Source: Nodosilinea foveolarum (GTDB lineage Bacteria > Cyanobacteriota > Cyanobacteriia > Phormidesmidales > Phormidesmidaceae). Taken from it: 32,047 nucleotides of DNA. This document shows, piece after piece, positions 1 through 7,481 of the stretch (the first letter of the stretch is position 1; each line of letters begins with the position of its first letter). Under the pieces are notes generated by a model. The model saw nothing but the letters and a program-made list of their open reading frames with translations, ran no database searches and was not told the DNA's origin. Location: positions 1 to 32,047 of the forward strand of contig QBMC01000029.1 of NCBI GenBank assembly GCA_003242035.1, written 5' to 3'. Position numbers and translations under genes: made by a program.

Positions 1-79
1 AGTTGCCCGATGCTCCTTCTTTAATTCCTCTAGCTACGACCTGAATCCTTACCTCAAAACTTACAGATCAATCAGGTCT

Positions 80-105
80 CCCCTCTTCCAATCCTGGAAA
101 AGGGG
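80..105 (-). terminator. Hairpin just downstream of the thioredoxin gene
   Basis: Bases 80-90 pair with 95-105 around a 4-base loop, with one mismatch in 11 positions. It lies about 15 bases past the thioredoxin stop on the minus strand. No clear T-run follows, so it may be a weak terminator or an mRNA 3'-end stabiliser. Confidence 0.45.
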
Positions 106-119
106 CCGGAGGTTAGCGC

Positions 120-440
120 TTATAAGTAGCTACTCGCTGCTTCACTAAACATCGAATAGGGCTTCACGCCTACCATCGTGTCCATCAGCTCGCCATTCTT
201 AAAAAACATCACCGCCGGGATGCTCTTAATGCCAAATCGCTTAGCCACCGCTTTATTAGAATCTAAGTCCAGCTTAGAAACCTTGATTTTGCCTTCAAAC
301 TCATCCGAAAGCTGATCGATTAGTGGTGCCACCATCTTGCAAGGCCCGCACCAGCTCGCCGTACAGTCCACTACCAGCACAGACTCATCCTTCAGCAAAG
401 CATCTAGCTCCGCTTCATCCTTCACATATTCTGCTGACAT
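120..440 (-). CDS. Thioredoxin
   Basis: This 106-residue protein is a single thioredoxin fold that reduces disulfides in cytoplasmic targets. The redox motif WCGPCK sits at residues 30-35. A buried Asp (D25) precedes it, and the cis-proline motif SIPAV lies in the second half, so all catalytic elements are present. The length is normal for thioredoxin. The ATG is preceded by GGAG about 11 bases upstream, with a HIP1 octamer (444-451) in between. The gene lies downstream of a transketolase-like gene on the same strand, separated by 147 bases that contain strong hairpins, so it probably also has its own promoter. Cyanobacteria carry several thioredoxins and I cannot tell which type this is. Confidence 0.95.
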   Translation of the reverse strand: MSAEYVKDEAELDALLKDESVLVVDCTASWCGPCKMVAPLIDQLSDEFEGKIKVSKLDLDSNKAVAKRFGIKSIPAVMFFKNGELMDTMVGVKPYSMFSEAASSYL

Positions 441-489
441 GGCGCGATCGCTCCAAAAAATTCATAAGTATACCTACCTAGATCATACA

Positions 490-533
490 CCTTCCGTGGA
501 AAAGCCCTTCTGATGTTTCCACCGGAAGGGCTT
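490..533 (-). terminator. Two competing hairpins between the transketolase-like gene and the thioredoxin gene
   Basis: Bases 502-510 pair perfectly with 525-533 (9 bp). Read on the minus strand this hairpin is followed by TTTT, which looks like a terminator 55 bases after the transketolase-like stop. Bases 490-502 can instead pair with 516-529 (13 bp with one bulged base). The two stems share sequence and cannot form together. Confidence 0.55.
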
Positions 534-587
534 GCTGTTATGGGTTTATGCGATCAATCCTTTGGGCGATCGCACAACAAGAGAATC

Positions 588-2516
588 CTACTTCCCAGCC
601 AGCTTCTTCACCTTCTGCATAATGCTCTCAGGATCTAAGCCCTGGTGATAGAACTGCTCCCAAAGACCGCCGCCGCCTTCTTCATGCGTGCCAGCATGAG
701 CAAACTTAGGCGTATAGCCCCGCTCTAGCAGCCAAGTACCATAGCGAGCGCCCAAACCAGTCTTCTCGTTGAACGACTCAACCACCATCACCAAAGGCGA
801 CTTACCCACCTTCTCCATCATCTGCTCATCCACCACGTTAAGCGTAGACTTGTTGATCAAACCAATGTTCAAGCCTTCTTTCTTCAGTCGCTCAACCGCA
901 TCCAAAGCACGATACAAACCGTCGCCAAAGCTCACGATATAACCATCTGTACCTTCACGTACCACATCATCTTTGCCAGGAACAAAGCTGTAGCTATCGT
1001 CGTACAGCGTCTGACCATCCGCATCGTTCAGCATCGGCACCTTTGCCCGAGTTGAGAAGATAAACCGCAAACCAGGCTGATGGAAAATCTTCTCCACACA
1101 AGCCTTCATCTGATTGGCATCAGCGGGGAAGTACAGACGAGTTTCGTAGCTATCATCTAAACCGTTGTCGGCAAACATGTTGTTAATACCGAAGTGGCAG
1201 GTGTTATCGGCCATGTCATCAATCCCCGAGTGAGAGAAGTGACAGAGCAAATTAGCCCTGTTTAGCCGCGCCATCGTTAGCTCAGAAATGCACATTTCCA
1301 AAAACGCGCTAAAGGTCGCAAAGATACCTTGCTTACCTTCTACCATGCCAAAGCCAGCCGCCGCAGAGAGGTTGCCCCGCTCCATAATGCCGCCACTGAT
1401 GAAGATTTCAGGATACGCCTTATGAATGTGGTTCAGACCGCAAGAGCCTTCCAGATCGCAGTCCACCACCAGCACTTTCTCTTTGCGCTCAGCGTCGCTC
1501 ATTTTGCCCAGCACTGCTACCGCCGCCGTACCAAACACGTTGCGGTTAGAACCTAGCTCGCTGCTCGTGCCTAAGAACTCATAGTCATGAGCAGCCTTCT
1601 TAATGTTCTTGAGATAGTCAGCCGCTTCCTGCCGACCGTGCTTCTCCAGGTACTTAATCGCCAAATCTGTAGGAATCACGTCGTGGCCGTGAGTAGTCCC
1701 CTCTAACCCTTCAATGCCAACCGTCATCGGACGCTTACAAATGACCGCAACAGGGCCATCTGTGTTGACGGCTTCACAAATATTGGCATACAGCGCGTCA
1801 ATATCTTCGCCGTCATTGACCAACACTTTTAAGCCGTGGCCTTCAAGTGTTTTCTGAACGCTGTAGCCCTTCAAATACTCAGAAGGGTGTCCAGCAATCG
1901 TTACATCATTGTCGTCAATAATCAGCTTAACGTTGATGCCTTGAGCCACTGCCAAGCGAGCCGCTTCTGCATCGTCGCCTTCTTGCTGTGCGCCATCGGA
2001 ACCGAGGAGGAGGGTGGTTTTGCCGGGGTTTGCGATTGCCACACCATTCACAAACGGCCACATATGCCCCAGCCGACCCGAGCTAAACTGTACGCCCGGC
2101 GTCAAACCCAATTCAGGGTGACCCGGCAGCTTAGAACCCGCCATCCGATACTGCATCAGTTCCTCAGCGGGCAAATCGCCATTTAGCGCCGACATCAAAT
2201 ACTGAGTGCCTACCCGATGACCCGCTTCGTCGAAGAACGTGGGCACGAACTTATCAGGATTGCCTCTAAAAAGCGCATCCATAATCATCACTTCGGGCAC
2301 GGTGTCGTAAGGGCCGCCAGTATGACCACCCACGCCGCGAGCGCCACCCGTCGCGGTGAAAAAGACAATCGCCTCACGGCAAAGCTGAATATTCGCCTTT
2401 AGAGCTTCGCGCTGATCGTCAGTGAGCTTGTTATTAGAAGGATCGAGCGTGATGCGTTTGTACGCACCTAAATCAATCGGAAAAGCAGATTTGGGTTTGG
2501 CTTGGGTCGCTGTCAT
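588..2516 (-). CDS. Transketolase-like thiamine diphosphate enzyme
   Basis: This 642-residue protein has the two-part layout of transketolases. The N-terminal pyrophosphate domain has GHTGGPYDTVPE near residue 64 and a ThDP/metal motif GSDGAQQEGD followed by a DDND segment. The central domain contains the ERGNLSAAAGFGM segment, where the family carries its catalytic Glu. A C-terminal transketolase domain follows. It differs clearly from the main cyanobacterial Calvin-cycle transketolase, which starts with an N-terminal NSGHPG-type motif. I therefore read it as a second, divergent family member with unknown sugar substrate. AGGA lies about 9 bases before the ATG. It is probably transcribed from the 2517-2743 gap. 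The following hairpins (490-533) probably end the transcript. Confidence 0.85.
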   Translation of the reverse strand: MTATQAKPKSAFPIDLGAYKRITLDPSNNKLTDDQREALKANIQLCREAIVFFTATGGARGVGGHTGGPYDTVPEVMIMDALFRGNPDKFVPTFFDEAGHRVGTQYLMSALNGDLPAEELMQYRMAGSKLPGHPELGLTPGVQFSSGRLGHMWPFVNGVAIANPGKTTLLLGSDGAQQEGDDAEAARLAVAQGINVKLIIDDNDVTIAGHPSEYLKGYSVQKTLEGHGLKVLVNDGEDIDALYANICEAVNTDGPVAVICKRPMTVGIEGLEGTTHGHDVIPTDLAIKYLEKHGRQEAADYLKNIKKAAHDYEFLGTSSELGSNRNVFGTAAVAVLGKMSDAERKEKVLVVDCDLEGSCGLNHIHKAYPEIFISGGIMERGNLSAAAGFGMVEGKQGIFATFSAFLEMCISELTMARLNRANLLCHFSHSGIDDMADNTCHFGINNMFADNGLDDSYETRLYFPADANQMKACVEKIFHQPGLRFIFSTRAKVPMLNDADGQTLYDDSYSFVPGKDDVVREGTDGYIVSFGDGLYRALDAVERLKKEGLNIGLINKSTLNVVDEQMMEKVGKSPLVMVVESFNEKTGLGARYGTWLLERGYTPKFAHAGTHEEGGGGLWEQFYHQGLDPESIMQKVKKLAGK

Positions 2517-2743
2517 AAAGCAGTGTCCTACATACGTCTACATTTCAAAGCTATAAAACGTCAGCAAAAATAAAGCGAGGTCTTAAAGGAGGCTTTGAAA
2601 AAGTTAATACCTCTATTCTCCCTGATCGTGACACCAGGGTTAAGGGCTAAGCAAAAATTTGTGCGCTGATCTGGCGGCATAGAGACTTCTGCAATCCCTA
2701 TCAGCCAAGCCTTACATTTCCTAAACTTGGATGTCTCGCAGAG

Positions 2744-3406
2744 TCACAAACCCTGGATAATCTTGGGCAGACCAGCTAGATCTTTACAAACAGCGTCTGC
2801 AAAATCGCAAGATTTCCATTCGGAATTGTGTTTCCAAATCGTCTTCATGCCAATCTGCTGTGCCCCTTCAATATCGGATTTTGGACTATCGCCAACAAAC
2901 ACAGACTCAATTGCAGCGGTGTTTAAGTCGCTCAAAGCTCGGCGAAAGATAGCAGAATCGGGCTTGCGTAGGCCCACCGCTTCAGAGACTAAGATCGTCG
3001 AGAAAAAGGGTTGAATTTTGAGTGCTGAAATATTGCGCTCTTGGAAGGGCGATCGTCCGTTCGTAACCATCCCCATTGCGTAACCTCTAGATTGTAGTTC
3101 TGCCAACATCGGCACCAAGCCGGGAAATCCAACGCAAGACATCGCCAAGTTATCTACGTAGTCTTGCAACATCGTCTCCCACGACACCGCTGTTATTTTG
3201 TGCCGCTCCAGTAGCTGCCGATAAACTTCGTCTTTCCAAACCCGTCCGTTACTGTCTAGCGCTGCAAAATCACGAACATAGATGGACTTAGGAATCTTGC
3301 CGAGAACATTGTGGAATCTCTGATGCTGTTGCTCGGCAAAGTGGATGAGCGATCGCGCTCTATCCAAAAGGGTGCCGTCTAGGTCGAATAGGACTGCTTT
3401 GATCAT
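2744..3406 (-). CDS. HAD-superfamily hydrolase (phosphatase-like)
   Basis: This 220-residue protein is a type IA haloacid dehalogenase hydrolase. All four motifs are visible: the nucleophile motif DLDGT at residues 8-12, motif II VTNGR near the middle, motif III Lys in GLRKPD, and motif IV VGDSPKSDIEG. A helical cap domain lies between motifs I and II. It probably dephosphorylates a small metabolite, but the substrate cannot be read from sequence; YjjG-like nucleotidases and phosphoglycolate phosphatase-like enzymes are possible. It shares a strand with the transketolase-like gene 227 bases downstream. The gap 2517-2743 presumably holds the promoter of the latter; I see no gene in it. Confidence 0.88.
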   Translation of the reverse strand: MIKAVLFDLDGTLLDRARSLIHFAEQQHQRFHNVLGKIPKSIYVRDFAALDSNGRVWKDEVYRQLLERHKITAVSWETMLQDYVDNLAMSCVGFPGLVPMLAELQSRGYAMGMVTNGRSPFQERNISALKIQPFFSTILVSEAVGLRKPDSAIFRRALSDLNTAAIESVFVGDSPKSDIEGAQQIGMKTIWKHNSEWKSCDFADAVCKDLAGLPKIIQGL

Positions 3407-3426
3407 TTTTTGTTAGGGCGTTTGAA

Positions 3427-3630
3427 TTATTGGCGTAGGGTTTGGGTGGGCGTTGGCGAAGCCTTCCCTTGGAGAAATCGCCACTCACACCCCTCCACAT
3501 GATCGTTCACTATCTCCATTGACTCAGCCGTCTTACCTATATTCATCGCCGACTCAATCTTTTGTCGGGGCCGCACAATTCCAGCATCTTGCATCAAGCG
3601 CTCTACTTTAGAGGCCCCGTAACCAGCCAC
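3427..3630 (-). pseudogene. tag: Remnant of 3-methyladenine-DNA glycosylase I
   Basis: The frame contains a segment (KVERLMQDAGIVRPRQKIES) that matches the region after the substrate pocket in Tag, where E. coli has VERLVQDAGIIRHRGKI. A few residues later it jumps to IVNDHVEGC, which matches the Tag C-terminal zinc motif (VNDHxxxC). About 70 residues that normally separate these parts are missing, as is the N-terminus with its Cys and His zinc ligands. An in-frame TAA lies just upstream, and the GTG at 3628-3630 is not a convincing start. The last 15 or so codons read through a repeat-like stretch. A second frame just upstream reads NNEW, which may be a trace of the N-terminal HDxEWG motif. 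The fragment cannot make an active enzyme. Confidence 0.7.
3449..3482. repeat. Possible small dispersed repeat at the end of the tag remnant
   Basis: The segment contains GGCGTTGGCGAAGCC followed by CTTCCCTTGGAGAAATCGCC. It resembles the short GC-rich dispersed repeats common between and inside genes of filamentous cyanobacteria. I see only this one copy here, so the call rests on general resemblance. Confidence 0.3.
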
Positions 3631-4019
3631 TCGTTATTCATCCCAAACATCCTAAACCCATACAAAAGAACAACTCCAGCTTTTTACTCCCAAGCTAACC
3701 AGACGCACCTAAGCCATGACACGCAATTGGCACACTTGGAAACAACGGTTTTACGTCCACAGAGAGATATATTTACTAGTCCAGCCAGCAAAGTGTCCCT
3801 CCCCAAACAACACCTCCTAGTCACAGGCGATACAACTTAAACATGCGGAACGAAGACAACGTTTCTAACCCAAACAACACTTTTCACCGCGCCCTTCTCA
3901 ACCTTGCTTTTTCGAGTGTCGCCTCTAGGAATGCCACTGAAAAACGCACAGGCCACAGAAGGTCCAAATCACTCAACGTTCTACGTTGTTGTTCTCTACA
4001 CCTTTTTGAGGAAAACACC
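3631..4019. other. Gene-poor gap upstream of the first barrel gene
   Basis: These 389 bases have open frames on the plus strand, but none has a credible start, a ribosome site or recognisable composition. The frame entering the barrel gene at 3843 lacks any signal-peptide logic before the Met at 4020. The stretch probably holds the barrel gene promoter and the worn 5' part of the tag remnant. Confidence 0.5.
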
Positions 4020-4502
4020 ATGAAACTCTCTCGTATTTGGGCTACCCTGGGTCTTGCTGCTACTGTTCTTCTGGTAGTTCCCTTCGGTGCACAAGCTCAA
4101 TCCATTCGCACTGCCGAAGCGCCAGACTATAACTACGTCGGCATCGGCGGCGGCGACAACGGCTTCTCGGTCAACGGCAAGTTCTCCATCTCCGACAACC
4201 TCTCCATCCGCCCCGAAGTCGCCACCGACTTCAACTTCGACGATAGCGAAGTTGTCTCTTACCTAGTCCCTATCACCTACGACTTCAACACCATTGGGCA
4301 AGGCCGCGCGGCCTTCAACCCCTTCGTGGGTGCGGGTGTCTCTGGCGACATCGGTAACGACAGCAACGTTGACTTCACAGCGGTTGCCGGTACAGACTAC
4401 CGCTTTGCTCGCAACTACGTAGCCAATGGCACTGTTAAGTACTCGCCTTTCGCTGATAGCAACGAAGTTGGCTTCAACCTTGGCGTCGGTTACCTCTTCT
4501 AG
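4020..4502 (+). CDS. Exported barrel-like outer membrane protein, copy 1
   Basis: This 160-residue protein starts at ATG 4020, where a purine-rich GAGGAAA precedes it and a typical signal peptide begins (MKLSR, hydrophobic core, AQA-QS cleavage site near residues 25-28). The frame is open further upstream, but that part has no export signal. The mature chain alternates polar and aromatic or hydrophobic residues, is rich in Gly, Asn and Asp, and ends in GVGYLF. A C-terminal Phe is typical of outer-membrane beta-barrels inserted by BamA. Its size suits a small 8-stranded barrel. Function is unknown. A near-duplicate follows 159 bases downstream on the same strand. Confidence 0.85.
   Translation: MKLSRIWATLGLAATVLLVVPFGAQAQSIRTAEAPDYNYVGIGGGDNGFSVNGKFSISDNLSIRPEVATDFNFDDSEVVSYLVPITYDFNTIGQGRAAFNPFVGAGVSGDIGNDSNVDFTAVAGTDYRFARNYVANGTVKYSPFADSNEVGFNLGVGYLF
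4253..4501 (+). repeat. 249-bp exact direct repeat, partner at 4898-5146
   Basis: Bases 4253-4501 and 4898-5146 are identical. Just upstream the copies differ by scattered, mostly silent changes, and the signal peptides differ more. This fits a tandem duplication with later gene conversion over the 3' half of the gene. Confidence 0.9.
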
Positions 4503-4512
4503 TCTGCGATTT

Positions 4513-4529
4513 CTAGATAGTCTATCTAG
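4513..4529. repeat. Perfect 8-bp palindrome between the twin barrel genes
   Basis: CTAGATAG and CTATCTAG flank one T, starting 11 bases after the stop of copy 1. It could be an operator or fold as a short hairpin (7 bp, 3-base loop) followed by TCTTTC, a weak terminator or attenuator before copy 2. Confidence 0.4.
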
Positions 4530-4661
4530 TCTTTCGGCTGGAGTCTTCTCAATGCGGCGACATTAGTTAGCTCTGCCAAGCGCTAATCTAGCCGTTCAAT
4601 CGTCACTTCCCTGAACATCTGATTACTTTTTCCAAACCAACCTACTTACAAGGAACCCACC

Positions 4662-5147
4662 ATGAAATTCTCTCGTATCTCTGTTGCACTTTCTCTAGCC
4701 GCTGCTGCTCTGTTTGCAGTTCCCTTCGGTGCTCAAGCTCAAACCATCCGACCTACTGTCGAAACTTCTAACTACAACTACGTTGGTATTGGCGGCGGCG
4801 ACAACGGCTTCTCGGTCAACGGTAAGTTATCCATCTCCGATAACCTCTCCATCCGCCCCGAAGTCGCCACCGACTTCAACTTCGATGATAGCGAAGATGT
4901 CTCTTACCTAGTCCCTATCACCTACGACTTCAACACCATTGGGCAAGGCCGCGCGGCCTTCAACCCCTTCGTGGGTGCGGGTGTCTCTGGCGACATCGGT
5001 AACGACAGCAACGTTGACTTCACAGCGGTTGCCGGTACAGACTACCGCTTTGCTCGCAACTACGTAGCCAATGGCACTGTTAAGTACTCGCCTTTCGCTG
5101 ATAGCAACGAAGTTGGCTTCAACCTTGGCGTCGGTTACCTCTTCTAA
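4662..5147 (+). CDS. Exported barrel-like outer membrane protein, copy 2
   Basis: This 161-residue protein has its own signal peptide (MKFSR, alanine-rich core, AQA cleavage site near residue 25) and its own AAGGA ribosome site about 8 bases before the ATG. From about residue 47 it is almost the same as copy 1, and the last 83 residues are identical. The first 20 or so mature residues differ. It ends with the same GVGYLF outer-membrane-type C-terminus. The different leaders and upstream DNA suggest the two genes may be expressed differently while giving nearly the same barrel. A strong hairpin follows at 5165-5194. Confidence 0.87.
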   Translation: MKFSRISVALSLAAAALFAVPFGAQAQTIRPTVETSNYNYVGIGGGDNGFSVNGKLSISDNLSIRPEVATDFNFDDSEDVSYLVPITYDFNTIGQGRAAFNPFVGAGVSGDIGNDSNVDFTAVAGTDYRFARNYVANGTVKYSPFADSNEVGFNLGVGYLF

Positions 5148-5164
5148 GCTAGCGATATGAAGAT

Positions 5165-5194
5165 GATGAGTAGGTCTGTCATACCCTACTCATC
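5165..5194 (+). terminator. Hairpin after the second barrel gene
   Basis: GATGAGTAGG (5165-5174) pairs perfectly with CCTACTCATC (5185-5194) around a 10-base loop, 18 bases past the stop. The tail is not T-rich, so termination efficiency is uncertain. Confidence 0.55.
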
Positions 5195-5261
5195 GCAAAA
5201 CTTTCTCCTGAGTAACTGCTTAAAAATAGTTTCCAAGTGATTGCGTTAAAGCTCTAACAAT

Positions 5262-5289
5262 GCCTTCAAAGATTAATTTCTTTGAAGGC
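5262..5289. terminator. Bidirectional hairpin over the acetyltransferase stop
   Basis: GCCTTCAAAG (5262-5271) pairs perfectly with CTTTGAAGGC (5280-5289) around an 8-base AT loop. It includes the last codons and the stop of the minus-strand acetyltransferase. It sits between convergent genes, so it probably ends both transcripts. Confidence 0.65.
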
Positions 5290-5802
5290 TTTCTCAAGCC
5301 ACATCACATCCCAATAGCGGCCAAACTTTCTCCCCACTTCTTTGTACAACGCCGCCTGCTCAAACCCAAACTTGCGATGAATTGCCATGGAGGTTTCGTT
5401 AGGTAGCGTAATACCCGCATAAGCTCGGTGTACATCTTCTTTAGACAAGGCTGAAAACAGTGCCTCATAAAGCTGGCTACCCACACCATTTCCAGCAAAG
5501 TTGCTGTTCAAGTAAATGCTAGTTTCTACAGAAGTCTCATAAGCGGCCTTACTGTGGAACTGACTGCTGGAGGCATATCCGACCACTTGGTTTTTGGCTT
5601 CAGCAGCTTCACCTGTGCATTGAGCGACAAACAAACGATGACGCCCTGAATGAGTATAGTGACTCATCCAATTGAGCTGCCTTTGATCAGGCATGTAAGG
5701 ATATAAATCGAAAGTGATTGCCGTCTCTAAAATGTAGTGGTTGTATAGCTCAGTTAGCGCTTCAATATCTTCTGGCAAAAACTCTCGAACAATTATCTCC
5801 AT
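5266..5802 (-). CDS. GNAT-family N-acetyltransferase (phosphinothricin acetyltransferase-like)
   Basis: This protein of about 178 residues has the GNAT fold: an N-terminal IVREFLPEDIEAL strand-helix, a central strand (TSIYLNSNFAGNGVGSQL) with the acetyl-CoA pyrophosphate loop NGVGS, and a C-terminal GITLPNETSMAIHRKFGF segment. That last segment is typical of the Pat/MnaT subgroup that acetylates amino groups of phosphinothricin or methionine sulfoximine-like compounds. I prefer the ATG at 5802, because MEIIVREF is the usual family start; a GTG four codons upstream is possible. The true substrate is unknown, and small detoxification or metabolite-repair roles are common in this family. Confidence 0.85.
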   Translation of the reverse strand: MEIIVREFLPEDIEALTELYNHYILETAITFDLYPYMPDQRQLNWMSHYTHSGRHRLFVAQCTGEAAEAKNQVVGYASSSQFHSKAAYETSVETSIYLNSNFAGNGVGSQLYEALFSALSKEDVHRAYAGITLPNETSMAIHRKFGFEQAALYKEVGRKFGRYWDVMWLEKAFKEINL

Positions 5803-5858
5803 AAAAGCACCCACTTAAGCATCTCAGGCTTCCATACTAGAACAATGTATTGTTGGGT

Positions 5859-5902
5859 GCGATCGCGATCGCCTTTTGCCTTTTCAAGAGCATAGCGATC
5901 GC
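5859..5902. repeat. Cluster of three HIP1 octamers
   Basis: GCGATCGC occurs at 5859-5866, 5865-5872 (overlapping) and 5895-5902 in the gap before ilvA. HIP1 occurs throughout this window, inside and between genes, and is a hallmark of many cyanobacterial genomes. Confidence 0.9.
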
Positions 5903-5946
5903 ATAAAGTAGGTACACTGGTTACTTAAATAGTGCATTAGTGAACC

Positions 5947-7458
5947 GTGGCTTACCCTGACTACCTGGAAAGAATTTTAACAGCTCGCGTCTATGACGTA
6001 GCCCAAGAAACCCCCCTCGATAAAGCACCTCTGTTGTCAGAACGGTTGGGCAACACAGTTTTACTTAAACGGGAGGATGTGCAGTCTGTTTTTTCGTTCA
6101 AGCTGCGAGGTGCCTATAACAAAATGGCTCAGCTTTCCCCAGAGTTGCTAGCGTGTGGCGTCATTGCGGCTTCGGCGGGCAATCACGCCCAAGGGGTAGC
6201 ACTTGCTGCGAAAAAATTAGGGACAAAGGCAATCATCGTGATGCCCGTAACGACCCCACAGGTCAAAGTGGATGCGGTAAAGGCCGGGGGCGGCAGCGTT
6301 ATTTTGCATGGAGACAGCTACGATGACGCCTGCGCTCACGCCCGTGAAATAGAAGCTGACAAAGGGTTAACCTTCATCCACCCGTTTGACGATCCGGATG
6401 TGATTGCGGGTCAAGGAACGATTGGGATGGAGATTTTGAGGCAGTATCAGCAGCCGATTCACGCCGTTTTTATCGCGATTGGCGGCGGCGGTTTGATTTC
6501 GGGCGTAGCGGCTTACATTAAACGATTGCGGCCTGAAATCAAGATTATTGGAGTGGAGCCGGTTGACTCGGATGCGATGAGTCAGTCTTTGAAGAAGGGC
6601 GATCGCGTTCGATTAGATCAAGTGGGTCTATTCGCTGATGGGGTGGCCGTCAGGCAGGTAGGCAAGGAAACTTTTCGCCTGTGCCAGCAGTATGTAGATG
6701 AAGTGATTTTAGTCAGTACGGACGACACCTGCGCGGCGATTAAAGATGTGTTTGAGGATACGCGATCAATTTTGGAGCCTGCTGGGGCTTTGGCGATCGC
6801 CGGAATTAAAGCTTACGTAGAGCGAGAAGGCGTTCGAGATGAAACTTTAATTGCGATCGCCTGCGGAGCCAACATGAACTTTGACCGATTGCGATTTGTG
6901 GCTGAGCGCGCTGAGCTAGGTGAGAGAAGAGAGGCGGTGTTTGCCGTGACGATTCCAGAAAATCCTGGGAGCCTGGGCAAATTTTGTATTACGTTGGGCG
7001 ATCGCAGCATCAGCGAATTCAACTATCGCATTGCCGACGAGCACCAGGCTCATATTTTCGTTGGCGTAAAGGTTAAAAACAGAGCAGATGCCCAGGAGAT
7101 TGCGCAGGATTTTGAGCGAGACGGTTTCAAGACGCTCGACCTGACCGACGATGAGCTATCTAAAATGCATTTGAGACATATGGTAGGCGGCAAATCGGCG
7201 CTAGCACGCGACGAGCTACTTTACCGGTTTGAATTTCCAGAGCGGCCAAGAGCGCTTACTAACTTTGTTTCTGCAATGAGTCCTAACTGGAATATCAGCT
7301 TATTTCACTATAGAAATCATGGTGCAGACTACGGCAGAATCGTGGTAGGAATGCAGGTTCCACCACGAGAGATGTTACAGTGGGAAGCCTTTCTAGAAAC
7401 GCTAGGATATCGCTACTGGAACGAAAGCAGCAATCCAGCTTACCAACTCTTCTTGTAG
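5947..7458 (+). CDS. ilvA: Threonine ammonia-lyase, biosynthetic long form
   Basis: This 503-residue enzyme converts threonine to 2-oxobutanoate, the first committed step to isoleucine. The PLP-binding lysine is K52 in SVFSFKLRGAYNKM, followed by SAGNHAQG (76-83) and the phosphate-gripping GGGGL loop near residue 180. From about residue 320 there are two ACT-like regulatory domains, which in E. coli IlvA bind isoleucine and valine. The length matches the feedback-regulated biosynthetic form rather than the short catabolic form. The start is GTG at 5947; no better in-frame ATG lies upstream. It is divergent from the acetyltransferase and converges with the cold-shock-like gene, leaving only 23 bases between stops. 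Confidence 0.95.
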   Translation: MAYPDYLERILTARVYDVAQETPLDKAPLLSERLGNTVLLKREDVQSVFSFKLRGAYNKMAQLSPELLACGVIAASAGNHAQGVALAAKKLGTKAIIVMPVTTPQVKVDAVKAGGGSVILHGDSYDDACAHAREIEADKGLTFIHPFDDPDVIAGQGTIGMEILRQYQQPIHAVFIAIGGGGLISGVAAYIKRLRPEIKIIGVEPVDSDAMSQSLKKGDRVRLDQVGLFADGVAVRQVGKETFRLCQQYVDEVILVSTDDTCAAIKDVFEDTRSILEPAGALAIAGIKAYVEREGVRDETLIAIACGANMNFDRLRFVAERAELGERREAVFAVTIPENPGSLGKFCITLGDRSISEFNYRIADEHQAHIFVGVKVKNRADAQEIAQDFERDGFKTLDLTDDELSKMHLRHMVGGKSALARDELLYRFEFPERPRALTNFVSAMSPNWNISLFHYRNHGADYGRIVVGMQVPPREMLQWEAFLETLGYRYWNESSNPAYQLFL

Positions 7459-7481
7459 CTTTTCGGGCAGGTTATTAGCGG

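Noticed and set aside
3562-3840. 92-codon plus-strand frame upstream of the barrel genes
   Set aside because: It overlaps the tag remnant, has no export or domain signal, and has composition typical of random open sequence.
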